This document shows, in pieces, positions 43,506 to 53,561 of a stretch of DNA of 64,000 bases. The stretch covers positions 1 through 64,000 of the forward strand of contig CACGKI010000008.1 of the NCBI GenBank assembly GCA_902573565.1. Reading direction: 5' to 3'. The translations under genes were made by a program, and so were the position numbers. The notes under the pieces were generated by a model. It was not told the origin of the DNA. It worked only from the letters and a program-made list of their open reading frames with translations, and ran no database searches. Origin of the DNA: an uncultured Prochlorococcus sp. GTDB lineage: Bacteria > Cyanobacteriota > Cyanobacteriia > PCC-6307 > Cyanobiaceae. The stretch's first letter is position 1. Each line of letters starts with the position of its first letter.

Positions 43506-43907
43506 TTATTTTTTACCTAAAACGGCCTTTGTTGTCTTGCCTAGACCCTCTAATGTTTGAGGAAGATAAGGTCCTTTGGCTAATTTTCCTCCAAGCTTCA
43601 AACTTAAGCCTGCAAGAAATAAATCGATGAATATTATCAGTAATAAATTATATTCCATATTCCAGTTATTATATTTTGTTAGTAAAAGATAAAAAATAAT
43701 ATGGATGCAAATTAGAACTAATAATAGTAATGTGCTACCAATTGCCAAAAATATTCCTCCACTAATTAATCTTCTTTTTTCTCTATCTACTTCTTGTAAA
43801 GCTATTCTTACATGCAAATCCATTACTGAACTTGCAATAGCTGAAATTCTTGAAGCGGTATTTGCAAAGTTTTTCTTTTTTGGTTTTTCCATATTATTTT
43901 CTGCCAT
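43506..43907 (-). CDS. YqjE-like / phage-holin-family (DUF1469-like) membrane protein
   Basis: Two TM segments, amphipathic N-terminus; gene pair with the neighbour below. Confidence 0.6.
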   Translation of the reverse strand: MAENNMEKPKKKNFANTASRISAIASSVMDLHVRIALQEVDREKRRLISGGIFLAIGSTLLLLVLICIHIIFYLLLTKYNNWNMEYNLLLIIFIDLFLAGLSLKLGGKLAKGPYLPQTLEGLGKTTKAVLGKK

Positions 43908-44355
43908 TGTTTAGGAAAGTGCCTATTAGTAAGCCAATACCAGCGGCAATAGCTATAGATAAAAGTGGTTTTTTTCTTATTGGATTTTCTATTTTTGGTC
44001 TAAGAGTATTGTTAAGTTCCTCTAATAACTCTTCTAATTGACTCTCGATAGGTTCAACTTTTTCTGATATCTCCCAATTTTTTTCTCGTATTGAATCAAT
44101 GATTTCAAATAGTTGGCTTTTTATTCCAATTGCTGAGGTTCCACTGTGGCTCGCTATTACTTCAACTAAATCATCAATACTTCCTTTAGTGGCTTCAAGG
44201 GTTTGTTGTGCAATAGTAGGCCATTTTTCTTTTATTAAAGGGATTAAACTGTCAATTTTTTCCAGTAACCATTTTTCTGAGATAACTTCTTGTTCAGGAA
44301 GATCAGAGTTATCATTTTTTTCTTCTACTTCTTTGGGAGGATGGTAAGTCTCCAT
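43894..44355 (-). CDS. YqjD/ElaB-like (DUF883-like) protein with C-terminal TM
   Basis: Acidic helical body ending RKKPLLSIAIAAGIGLLIGTFLNN. Confidence 0.6.
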   Translation of the reverse strand: METYHPPKEVEEKNDNSDLPEQEVISEKWLLEKIDSLIPLIKEKWPTIAQQTLEATKGSIDDLVEVIASHSGTSAIGIKSQLFEIIDSIREKNWEISEKVEPIESQLEELLEELNNTLRPKIENPIRKKPLLSIAIAAGIGLLIGTFLNNGRK

Positions 44356-44525
44356 TATTAAAACTTATTTATTTTAAGATTAGACCCTATTTTCTTAATT
44401 TGGAACCCTTATCTAAAGAATTGTGCACTTTATGTAGAATAAAAACATATAAAAGTTTATTTACATTTAATTTATCTACTCAGTTCTGCGAGAAGGTTTT
44501 GTTAAGCTATTACTGAAATTATTAA

Positions 44526-44681
44526 ATGAGTTTAAATTTCATCATGGATATTACATTTGCATCATTAATTTTTGCATCTCGCACAATCCCTACAGATTTT
44601 GGATTAATAGCTGCAGCAATAGCTGGAGCTGGAAGTTTGCTATTTATTGCTTTAAGATTTGTTCCTGATGCAAGTAATTAA
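44526..44681 (+). CDS. Small membrane ORF, 51 aa (below track cutoff)
   Basis: My translation: MSLNFIMDITFASLIFASRTIPTDFGLIAAAIAGAGSLLFIALRFVPDASN*; one TM segment. Confidence 0.55.
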   Translation: MSLNFIMDITFASLIFASRTIPTDFGLIAAAIAGAGSLLFIALRFVPDASN

Positions 44682-44764
44682 ATAAGGGGAACCATCTTTA
44701 AGAAAATATATTTTTATCTCAACTTTGTTTTGAAAATAGAATCCATCTATTTATCAACTAGATT

Positions 44765-45127
44765 ATGAATAAATGGGTTTTGCTCGAACATAAAGTTTAT
44801 ACAGCGAACTCTTTTGATATTCATTATGATTTTCTTGTTGACAATGGAATAGATTGTTTGACCTGGAAAGTTTTAAAACTACCTTTATTAAATAAAGCTT
44901 CTATAGAAATTTTTAAACAGCCAAATCATAGACTTGTATGGCTTTTCAGGATAGAGTATGAACTTTCTGGAAATCGAGGTTTTGTCAAAAGAATCGATCA
45001 TGGAATATTTAAAAACGTTTCTGATAAATTGGACTCTGATTATTGTCGATTAATTTTGGATGGTAAACTCCTTTGTGGATTGTTAGAAATTTCTGGTAAT
45101 TCTTGTAGATTGACCAAAAATTATTAA
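44765..45127 (+). CDS. LigD 3'-phosphoesterase-like domain protein, free-standing and degenerate
   Basis: HYDFLVDNGIDCLTWKV...NHRLVWLFRIEYELSGNRGFVKRIDHGIF...LILDGKLLCGLLEI follows the PE-domain pattern. Confidence 0.55.
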   Translation: MNKWVLLEHKVYTANSFDIHYDFLVDNGIDCLTWKVLKLPLLNKASIEIFKQPNHRLVWLFRIEYELSGNRGFVKRIDHGIFKNVSDKLDSDYCRLILDGKLLCGLLEISGNSCRLTKNY

Positions 45128-45209
45128 TATTCATTTATCAATAAACGTAATATTTCTATTGAGAATTCTTGCAAATTAGTTATTCTTATTTAGCTATTGA
45201 GACTTCAGA

Positions 45210-48200
45210 TTGGTACATATCAATCAGGTCGAGTTTGAAAATTTTAAATCTTTTGGGGGAAGCGTAAAAATTCCTCTTGAAGAGGGTTTTACAGTGGTTA
45301 CAGGGCCTAACGGCTCTGGGAAAAGTAATATTTTAGATGGAATTTTGTTCTGTTTAGGTTTAGCTAATAGTAGAGGGATGAGGGCAGAAAGATTACCAGA
45401 TCTAATTAATAACTCCAAAGTTAAGGAGGGTAAGTCATCCGAAACATCTGTATCGGTGACATTTAATATTCAAGATTGGTCTCCCAGGGAAGACCTTCCT
45501 CCCTTGGAATTAGAAGAAGAAGAAATTGCCCTAAATAAAGGTCAAAAAGAATGGGTAGTTTCTAGAAAATTACGGCTTATGCCAGGTGGGTCTTATGCTT
45601 CTACTTATACTTCTGATGGAAAGCAATGTACCTTACAACAAATACAGAGATTATTAAGAGATATAAGTGTTGATCCAGAGGGGAGCAATGTTGTTATGCA
45701 GGGTGATGTAACAAGAATAGTATCTATGAATAATAAGGAGAGGAGAAATCTTATTGATGAGTTAGCAGGAGTCGCACTTTTTGATACAAGAATAGAACAA
45801 ACTAATGCAAAATTAAATGATGTTTTTGAAAGACAAGAAAGATGTGAAATTTTAGAAAATGAGTTGCAATCAGGTAAAAATAAGCTTGAAAAAGAATGTG
45901 AAAAAGCAAAGCGATATAAAGAGTTAAAGGCAAAACTACTTCAAATAACGGAATTAGAGAAAGTTCTGATTTTTGATAAACAAGTTAGACATGTTGAATC
46001 TATAGAAAAAAAAGAAAGTGAAATTGAAAAAAATAAAATATTATTTAATAAACAAAAAGAATCTATTAATAAAGAAATATCAGTCTTAGAAGATGCTTTG
46101 AAAATACTAGTTGATGAGCTTAAGGACAAAGGAGAGGATAAATTGATAAAAGTGAATTCTGATATTGGAAGTATTAATTCTAGCTTGAGAGAACTCGATA
46201 GGACATCAAGTTTAAATAAAGAAGAGGGTATTAAATTACAAAAGCAGAGAAATGAAATTGCAATTTCTAAGAGGAATATCGAGTCAGAAAAGATGAGACA
46301 AGAAAATTTTGATGATAATTTTTTAAATCAATTGAACTTGCAAATTGATGATCTCACTTTAAAACATAAATTATCCAGACAAAAACTTTCAGATGCTGCT
46401 GGAGAATCTGGTGAATTCTCAAAACAAAGTATCAAATTAAATGCTGAGCTTGAAAGTATAAAAAATCAAATTAATCCTTTGGAAATAAAAAAAAGGAAAG
46501 TTGAAGAAGAAACTATTCAAAATAATATTCAAAAAGATGAAATATTGTCTCAGATCGATGCCTTAGAGTTAGAAAAGCAGAAACTTCTTGAGGGGAATCA
46601 AAGAAAAAAAGAGACATCTGATACAAAGAATAAAAACTTATCAAGTAATAGCTCAGAAATTAATTCTCTAAAAAATGAAATTGATTTATTAATTAAAACT
46701 AAAGCAAGGTTAACCAACGAGCAATTAAGGCTTGAAAAGGATTTATCTAGATTTGAAAGCAGGAAGGAAGCTTTAAATGAATCTAGAGGTTCATATGCTC
46801 TCAGAATTCTCTTAGAAGCAGGGTTAGATGGTATTCATGGTTATGTAGCTCAACTTGGAGAGGTCAGTGAAAAGAATAGATATGCATTAGAAATTGCTGC
46901 TGGAAATAGACTTGGACAAATTGTTGTGGATAATGATCATATTGCTGCTAAAGCAATTGAAATCCTTAAAAAGAAGAAAGCGGGAAGATTAACTTTTTTA
47001 CCTTTAAATAGAATTAAAAGTCAAAAGAAGAATTATGCAGTTTCAAGATTTGAAAATAATAGTGAGATTGGATTTATTGATAAAGCCATTAATCTAATTA
47101 CTTTTGATGCAGTCTATTCAGATGTTTTTCACTATGTCTTTGGAGATACTTTGGTTTTTTCAGATTTAGCCTCAGCGAGGTTATCTAAGCAAAAAATTAG
47201 GTTAGTTACCTTAGGTGGTGAATTATTAGAAGCAAGTGGTGCTATTACAGGAGGCAGTAAATTAAATAAAGATTTAGCTTATAGGTTTGGTATTAATAAT
47301 GAAATTGATGATTCTAGCCCTATAAAAGAAAGATTATTAGTTATCGAAGAAGCTTTAAAAGAGTCAAATAATGATTTAATCATAAAAAATAATAAACTTA
47401 GTAAATTAAGTTATCACCGCAGTCAAATAATTGAGGATTGTGCTTCATTTAATAAAGAAATTGAAGTCAATCAAGATTCTATTAAGGCTGTCATGCAAAG
47501 AATTGAGGATTGTAAATCAAGATTAAATAAACTTGATCCTGCAAATAATTTATTAGTTAAAGAGTTAGATCATTTAAAAAATGAATTGAAGCCTCATTAT
47601 GATAAGTATGATCAATTGCAAAACATTCAAAAGGCTAATTATGAAAAAAATAAAAAATCATCATTAGTATCTTTTAATAATGATTTTAATAATCTTGATA
47701 AAAAACTTGAATTACTTATTCAGGAGAGAGATACATTACTAGATAAAAAGAATCAATTTGCTTTAAATAAAGAGCGTATCAATAATTCATTAAAAATTAC
47801 TGTACTACAAGAAAAAAACTTGCAGGAATCAATTAAAGAACTTGCAATTGCTCATAATGAATGGATAGAAAAAAGGGATAAATTTAAAAAAGAGCTTTTA
47901 GATCTCGATAATCAAAAAAATTCTTTAGAGATGGATTTAGGTTTATTGAGAAGGAAAAGAGATGAATTAAACTCTTCAATTTCAAATAAAAGGCAAGAAT
48001 ATAATAATTATCTGTTGAAGCTTGAATATCTTGAAAGAGATATGCATTCTCTTAAAGAAGAGATGAGGACCGAGAAAATAAAATTAGAAAATTATAAAAA
48101 AGACTTACCTAATCCTTCCCCGCAGTTTGGAGAATATGAAGGGAAGAGTCTTGAATTTTTGCAATCAGAAATCTCGACTATAAATGCAAAACTTCAAAGC

Positions 48201-48794
48201 TTAGAACCTGTTAATATGTTGGCTCTTGATGAATTAGAAGAACTAATTGAGAGATTAAATGGTTTGCGAGAAAAATTAGAGATTCTATCTAGTGAAAGAT
48301 CTGAATTATTGCTGAGAATAGAAACTGTATCTACTATGCGACAGGAGGCTTTTATGCAAGCATTTAAAGAAGTTGATAAACACTTTAGAGAAATTTTTGC
48401 AAACTTATCTGATGGAGATGGTTTTCTTCAACTTGAAAATCCTAATTCTCCTTTAGAAGGAGGATTAACTTTAGTGGCTCATCCTAAGGGGAAAAATGTC
48501 AGAAGATTAGCCTCTATGTCAGGCGGTGAAAAATCATTAACTGCTTTAAGTTTTTTATTTGCTTTGCAAAAGTATAAACCTTCACCTTTTTATGCATTAG
48601 ATGAGGTTGATAGTTTCTTAGATGGTATAAATGTTGAAAGATTGTCAAAATTAATATCTAATCAGTCATCAAATGCGCAATTTATAGTCGTGAGTCATAG
48701 AAGGCCTATGATTAGTGCGTCTGAACGAACAATCGGCGTTGCGCAAGCAAGAGGTGCCAATACTCAAGTTCTTGGGTTACCAAATGCTGCATAA
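45210..48794 (+). CDS. smc: Chromosome segregation protein SMC; TTG start
   Basis: FKSFGG, GPNGSGKSNILDGI, hinge GYVAQL..., SGGEKSLTALSFLFAL, DEVDSFLD. Confidence 0.96.
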   Translation: MVHINQVEFENFKSFGGSVKIPLEEGFTVVTGPNGSGKSNILDGILFCLGLANSRGMRAERLPDLINNSKVKEGKSSETSVSVTFNIQDWSPREDLPPLELEEEEIALNKGQKEWVVSRKLRLMPGGSYASTYTSDGKQCTLQQIQRLLRDISVDPEGSNVVMQGDVTRIVSMNNKERRNLIDELAGVALFDTRIEQTNAKLNDVFERQERCEILENELQSGKNKLEKECEKAKRYKELKAKLLQITELEKVLIFDKQVRHVESIEKKESEIEKNKILFNKQKESINKEISVLEDALKILVDELKDKGEDKLIKVNSDIGSINSSLRELDRTSSLNKEEGIKLQKQRNEIAISKRNIESEKMRQENFDDNFLNQLNLQIDDLTLKHKLSRQKLSDAAGESGEFSKQSIKLNAELESIKNQINPLEIKKRKVEEETIQNNIQKDEILSQIDALELEKQKLLEGNQRKKETSDTKNKNLSSNSSEINSLKNEIDLLIKTKARLTNEQLRLEKDLSRFESRKEALNESRGSYALRILLEAGLDGIHGYVAQLGEVSEKNRYALEIAAGNRLGQIVVDNDHIAAKAIEILKKKKAGRLTFLPLNRIKSQKKNYAVSRFENNSEIGFIDKAINLITFDAVYSDVFHYVFGDTLVFSDLASARLSKQKIRLVTLGGELLEASGAITGGSKLNKDLAYRFGINNEIDDSSPIKERLLVIEEALKESNNDLIIKNNKLSKLSYHRSQIIEDCASFNKEIEVNQDSIKAVMQRIEDCKSRLNKLDPANNLLVKELDHLKNELKPHYDKYDQLQNIQKANYEKNKKSSLVSFNNDFNNLDKKLELLIQERDTLLDKKNQFALNKERINNSLKITVLQEKNLQESIKELAIAHNEWIEKRDKFKKELLDLDNQKNSLEMDLGLLRRKRDELNSSISNKRQEYNNYLLKLEYLERDMHSLKEEMRTEKIKLENYKKDLPNPSPQFGEYEGKSLEFLQSEISTINAKLQSLEPVNMLALDELEELIERLNGLREKLEILSSERSELLLRIETVSTMRQEAFMQAFKEVDKHFREIFANLSDGDGFLQLENPNSPLEGGLTLVAHPKGKNVRRLASMSGGEKSLTALSFLFALQKYKPSPFYALDEVDSFLDGINVERLSKLISNQSSNAQFIVVSHRRPMISASERTIGVAQARGANTQVLGLPNAA

Positions 48795-48839
48795 ACACAC
48801 TTTTTTAAATTTATACGTCAGAATGATAAAAAGGTATTT

Positions 48840-49895
48840 ATGAGTTTGTCTAACACATCTGCTAATAAGAATCGCCCTAACTCGGTTCCTAGCGAACGTC
48901 TATGGTTAAGGTCAGAATTAATGGGAACGCAAGTTATAACTACTGATACTGGGAGGCGTCTAGGCGTAGTTGGTGAAGTTGTTGTTGATATTGATAGAAG
49001 AGAGGTAGTCGCTTTGGGATTAAGAGATAATCCACTTACAAGATTTTTACCAGGATTGCCAAAATGGATGCCTTTAGAAAGTATAAAGCAAGTTGGAGAT
49101 GTCATATTAGTCGACTCCCTAGATTCTTTGAGTGATAGTTTTTCTCCAGAAAGATATGGGAAAGTAATTAATTGTCAGGTGATTACAGAATCCGGACAAC
49201 TTTTAGGAAGAGTTCTTGGCTTTTCTTTTGATATTGAGACTGGGGATTTGATTTCTCTTGTTATGGGTGCTGTTGGTGTTCCGCTTTTAGGGGAGGGAGT
49301 TTTAAGTACTTGGGAAATTCCTGTTGAGGAAATCGTAAGTAGTGGTACAGATAGGATTATCGTTTATGAAGGCGCTGAAGAGAAATTGAAGCAATTAAGT
49401 AGTGGTTTACTTGAGAAACTTGGAGTAGGGGGTTCTTCATGGGATGAAAGGGAAGCAAATGGATACTCAGCAAATCTTGTACCTGTTGAGAATCAGTTAC
49501 TTTCAGGTTCAGAATCAGAACAGCAAAACAATTTGGTTGAGGAATATGAAGAGGTTGTTGAACAAGATGATTATGAAGATGATTATGAAGATGATTATGA
49601 AGATGAACTCGAATATGTTGAAATAAAAGGTTCTTCAGAAGAAATGAATAACAGAAAAAAGCAATATATGGATAATGATTATTCTGATCAAATTGAGACT
49701 CAATATAGTGTTAATCAAATAGATGAAAAAAACAATAATGATTTGCAGCAAAAGAGACAATCAACTACGAATTTAGCTTCGAAAAGACCAAGTCAAAATG
49801 CAATTGAAACTTTAGATATTGAACCAGTAGATGAACAAAATTTAATTCAAGATAATAAAAAATCAGAAGAGTTTGAAATTGATGATCCCTGGTAA
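48840..49895 (+). CDS. PRC-barrel domain protein with acidic low-complexity tail
   Basis: Two related GRxLGxVxxxxxDxxxxxxVxLxL-type repeats; DDYE-repeat tail. Confidence 0.8.
   Translation: MSLSNTSANKNRPNSVPSERLWLRSELMGTQVITTDTGRRLGVVGEVVVDIDRREVVALGLRDNPLTRFLPGLPKWMPLESIKQVGDVILVDSLDSLSDSFSPERYGKVINCQVITESGQLLGRVLGFSFDIETGDLISLVMGAVGVPLLGEGVLSTWEIPVEEIVSSGTDRIIVYEGAEEKLKQLSSGLLEKLGVGGSSWDEREANGYSANLVPVENQLLSGSESEQQNNLVEEYEEVVEQDDYEDDYEDDYEDELEYVEIKGSSEEMNNRKKQYMDNDYSDQIETQYSVNQIDEKNNNDLQQKRQSTTNLASKRPSQNAIETLDIEPVDEQNLIQDNKKSEEFEIDDPW
49566..49601 (+). repeat. 12-bp in-frame tandem repeat GATGATTATGAA x3
   Basis: Three perfect copies encoding DDYE, then a degenerate fourth copy (GATGAACTCGAA). 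Confidence 0.95.
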
Positions 49896-49898
49896 TTG

Positions 49899-51164
49899 TT
49901 AAAGGTTCTTTATTGAATTAAAGATTATATAAGCAAGTTTTCCTGCAGCACCTTTATCGCCTCTTTCTTTGTGTAGGTTATCCCTAATACTTTTTAATTG
50001 AACTTCATTCTTAATAAGAAATAACACTTCTCTTGCAATTTTTTTAGGCGAAATATTACCGATCCTTTCAGGGACAATCATTCTTTTAGCTTTAATATTT
50101 GGCCAAGCAAAATACTTCTTTTTTTGAAAATAAAATTTTTTAATTACAAATGTTAGGAATCTATTTATGAATGAAATTTTCCCAATTACCCCAAAAATAC
50201 CATCCCAGGCATTCATCATGTTTAAATGTTGAGTTGGTAGAACAATTAACATTGGAAGAGCTATTGCTGCTAATTCTGCAGTATTTGCTCCTACAGTTGT
50301 AATTGCAAGATCACATTCTTTTAATATTTCATAGCAAGGATGTTGTTTAAGAAGGTAAATTTTTGTACTTTTTGATGTTTCCATTACATAATCAAAATGA
50401 GAGTCTTTGAAGTTTTTAATTTTTTTGATTTTTGACGAGTAATATTTAGCAATTGGATTTTTATTGCTTTGAAAGAATAAATATTCACTTTTATCAGTAG
50501 TTGGAGCAATGGGAATAATAAAATTTATATTTTGATTTTCTTTAGCAATATGATCTGCAACTTCCAAGAAGAAAGGAATTCCAACAGAAAGCTTTGCTTT
50601 TTTAGAACCAGGCAACAATGCAATGTAGTGTTTTTCTTTATTTCTTAATGATATTTCACTATTAAGTTTGATATCTGCCATCAAGTCACCAATGACTTTG
50701 CATTTATATTTATATCTTTTAGGTATTAAATCTTTTACTTTTGCATTCATAGCAGCAATTGTATTGGTCCATTGAGGCCATCTTGAAACCCATTCGGCAT
50801 ATGTGATATTTAAATAACCTAATCTTTTAGCCAATAAAATGCTCCAAAATTGATCCCCCCCAAGGAAAATAACCACTCCTTTTTTTGGCCATTTTGCAAA
50901 AGAATGTGGCTTTATTAATAATTTCCAAAAACTTTTGGATTTTGTAATTAATTCGAATTTATTCCATGAATTTGCAACTACAAATTCTTTACCAGTGGCA
51001 TTTGGGCAAGGAACTAGGACTAACCTAAGAATGAAATTAAGTTTATCGTCATTACATAGTGATTTATTTATTTTGTTAAGCTCATCCACTACAGGATTTA
51101 CCCATGTAGTTAATTCTCCAGGACCATTGGAAACTATAACTACTGCAACTGATTTTTTTTTCAT
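49899..51164 (-). CDS. LpxB-related glycosyltransferase-like protein; start placed at MKKKSVAVVIVSNGPGE (51164)
   Basis: SNGPGELTTWVNPVVDEL, LLPGSKKAKLSVGIPFFLEVAD. The longer track ORF runs into the tRNA-Leu. Confidence 0.8.
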   Translation of the reverse strand: MKKKSVAVVIVSNGPGELTTWVNPVVDELNKINKSLCNDDKLNFILRLVLVPCPNATGKEFVVANSWNKFELITKSKSFWKLLIKPHSFAKWPKKGVVIFLGGDQFWSILLAKRLGYLNITYAEWVSRWPQWTNTIAAMNAKVKDLIPKRYKYKCKVIGDLMADIKLNSEISLRNKEKHYIALLPGSKKAKLSVGIPFFLEVADHIAKENQNINFIIPIAPTTDKSEYLFFQSNKNPIAKYYSSKIKKIKNFKDSHFDYVMETSKSTKIYLLKQHPCYEILKECDLAITTVGANTAELAAIALPMLIVLPTQHLNMMNAWDGIFGVIGKISFINRFLTFVIKKFYFQKKKYFAWPNIKAKRMIVPERIGNISPKKIAREVLFLIKNEVQLKSIRDNLHKERGDKGAAGKLAYIIFNSIKNL

Positions 51165-51189
51165 TGCAGTCAAACTAGAATACATTAAA

Positions 51190-51271
51190 TGCGGACGGCG
51201 AGACTTGAACTCGCAAGGCCGAAGCCACACGCTCCTTAGACGTGCGCGTCTACCAATTCCGCCACGTCCGC
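51190..51271 (-). tRNA. tRNA-Leu, anticodon AAG
   Basis: GCGGACG acceptor pairs CGTCCGC; CACGT-CTAAGGA-GCGTG anticodon arm; GGCTTCGGCC variable arm; GCGAG-TTCAAGT-CTCGC T arm; discriminator A. Confidence 0.93.
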
Positions 51272-51532
51272 AAAGGGTTCTTAGCAACCGGGGGATACCT
51301 AAACCTTAAAAATATCATACATTATTAGCTGAAATATGGATGTAGTTCTAAAAGAGTATTTTTGAATTTTATGAATAAAATTTTCTATTGCATAAAACAA
51401 ATATTTATACATATATAACCTTCTAGGTTGTATTGTAAAAAAGTCCTCTGATCACTAAAAAAATTTTGTTAAAAACTTTGGCAAAGAATTTTAAGTCATT
51501 TTCATTTCTTCAATTTAATTTAAATTTTTATA

Positions 51533-52882
51533 ATGGTTGAAAAAGTTTTAATTGCTAATCGTGGAGAAATAGCTTTACGAATTGTCAGAAGTTGTAGAGA
51601 ACTAGGTATTGCAACAGTTGCAGTTTTTAGCACCGTAGACAAAAAAGCATTGCATGTTCAGCTTGCTGATGAAGCTGTTTGCGTTGGAGATTCGTTAAGT
51701 AATAAGAGTTATTTAAATATTCCAAATATACTTGCTGCCGCTACATCTAGAGGAGTTGATGCGATTCATCCTGGTTATGGATTTCTTGCTGAAAATGATA
51801 AATTTGCTGAGATGTGTAACGACCACGGCATAGTTTTTATTGGTCCATCTCCAAAAGCTATTAGATCTATGGGAGATAAATCTACAGCAAAAGAAACTAT
51901 GGAAGCAGTAGGAGTGCCAACTGTACCTGGTAGTAAAGGCTTGTTATCAAATGTTAATGAGGCTTATAAATTGGCAGAAGATATAGGTTATCCGGTAATT
52001 ATCAAAGCAACTGCTGGAGGAGGTGGAAGAGGAATGAGGTTAGTTGAAAACGCTGATAATCTTGAAAAAATGTTTAAAGCAGCTCAGGGTGAAGCAGAGG
52101 CGGCTTTTGGAAATGATGGATTATATATGGAGAAATTTATAAAGAAGCCAAGACATGTAGAAATTCAGATTTTGGCTGATAGGTCGGGTAATGTCGTTCA
52201 TTTAGGAGAGCGAGATTGTTCAGTTCAAAGGAGACATCAGAAATTATTGGAAGAGTCACCTAGTCCTGCAATTAACACTAAACTGAGAAAAAAAATGGGA
52301 AATGCCGCTATTGCTGCTGCAAAAAGTATCGGCTATGAAGGAGCTGGTACAGTTGAATTTTTAGTTGATGATGATAATAATTTTTATTTCATGGAGATGA
52401 ATACTAGGATTCAGGTTGAACATCCTGTTACTGAAATGGTTACGGGAGTTGATTTAATAGCTGAGCAGATTAAGATAGCAAGCGGAGCAAATCTGGAATT
52501 TAACCAGGATGATATCCATTTAAATGGTCATGCCATTGAATGTAGAATCAATGCTGAAGATCCTTCTCATAATTTCAGACCATCACCTGGAAAAATAACT
52601 GGGTGGCTTCCCCCTGGTGGCCCTGGTGTAAGGGTCGATAGTCATGTCTATACAGGTTATGAAATACCTCCATTTTATGACTCCTTAATTGGTAAATTAA
52701 TTGTTTGGGGCAAAGACCGTAATACTGCGATTAAACGTATGAATAGGGCTTTAAATGAATGCGCAGTAACTGGTATTCCTACAACAATTAATTTTCATCT
52801 AACATTACTCAATAAAGCTAAATTTAAGGAAGGTAAGATACATACGAAATATGTAGAGGAAGAATTATTGCCAAATTACTGA
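51533..52882 (+). CDS. accC: Biotin carboxylase subunit of acetyl-CoA carboxylase
   Basis: [36 protein letters not shown]. Confidence 0.97.
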   Translation: MVEKVLIANRGEIALRIVRSCRELGIATVAVFSTVDKKALHVQLADEAVCVGDSLSNKSYLNIPNILAAATSRGVDAIHPGYGFLAENDKFAEMCNDHGIVFIGPSPKAIRSMGDKSTAKETMEAVGVPTVPGSKGLLSNVNEAYKLAEDIGYPVIIKATAGGGGRGMRLVENADNLEKMFKAAQGEAEAAFGNDGLYMEKFIKKPRHVEIQILADRSGNVVHLGERDCSVQRRHQKLLEESPSPAINTKLRKKMGNAAIAAAKSIGYEGAGTVEFLVDDDNNFYFMEMNTRIQVEHPVTEMVTGVDLIAEQIKIASGANLEFNQDDIHLNGHAIECRINAEDPSHNFRPSPGKITGWLPPGGPGVRVDSHVYTGYEIPPFYDSLIGKLIVWGKDRNTAIKRMNRALNECAVTGIPTTINFHLTLLNKAKFKEGKIHTKYVEEELLPNY

Positions 52883-52900
52883 GAAATAATTAAATAATCT

Positions 52901-53215
52901 CTATGAAATATAGGTATGTAAAGCCAGCTTTATAAGCCCTTGTTGACCTACTAAAATCTCTCTTAAAAAGCTTATAACTCCAATCCAAATTACTGGTGCA
53001 ACATCAACTCCTCCTATTGGAGGAATTAATTTTTTTGTTAAATCAAGAATAGAGTTAGATGGTATTGAAATTAATAACCATAAACCTTTACTTAAATCAA
53101 TTTTTGGGTACCAGGAAAGAATTAATCTTATTAAAAAAACTATAGTTAGATATGATAATAAAATGCCTAAACTAACATCTATTACTTTGAGAAAGTTTTC
53201 AAGCAAGGAAATCAC
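52901..53215 (-). CDS. YggT family membrane protein
   Basis: RLILSWYPKI...PSNSILDLTKKLIPPIGGVDVAPV. Confidence 0.88.
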   Translation of the reverse strand: MISLLENFLKVIDVSLGILLSYLTIVFLIRLILSWYPKIDLSKGLWLLISIPSNSILDLTKKLIPPIGGVDVAPVIWIGVISFLREILVGQQGLIKLALHTYIS

Positions 53216-53296
53216 AATTATTTAACTCATCTTAATAAATAACCCATTAAATCGTATTTAATTCGTATTATAAATTGAGAATTTAATATTTAAAAA

Positions 53297-53482
53297 GTGT
53301 TTCAAATCTCAAATTTATCTCTAGTTGCAGATTTTTCTGCTGACGTTGCAAATAATTCTGCTGTTGGAATGATAGGCAGTTTTATTGCGGCCGCTTTACT
53401 TATCGTTATTCCTGCTTCAGCATTTCTGATTTTTGTTAGCCAGAAAGATTCTCTCGATCGTACTTCTACTGGCAGACGCTAG
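53297..53482 (+). CDS. psbX: Photosystem II protein PsbX; GTG start
   Basis: Single [30 protein letters not shown]. Confidence 0.85.
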   Translation: MFQISNLSLVADFSADVANNSAVGMIGSFIAAALLIVIPASAFLIFVSQKDSLDRTSTGRR

Positions 53483-53561
53483 TTTTTGTAGAAGTTTTAA
53501 GTACACTATATACATAGGGTGATTTAAGTCCCCCTTTAAAAACTAATTTTGGAGAAAGAAT

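Noticed and set aside
43506-43907. Phage lysis holin
   Set aside because: The family name contains 'phage holin', but there is no phage context; pairing with a YqjD-like gene suggests a cellular membrane protein.
49444-49626. Track ORF ending MIMKMIMKMIMKM
   Set aside because: Frame-shifted reading of the DDYE tandem repeat.
51165-51287. N-terminal extension of the LpxB-related ORF
   Set aside because: The extension translates the tRNA-Leu gene; a plausible start is MKKKSVAVV at 51164.
50935-51309. Track ORF (124 aa, +)
   Set aside because: Antisense to the LpxB-related CDS and the tRNA; GRRDLNSQGRSH is a typical translated-tRNA artefact.
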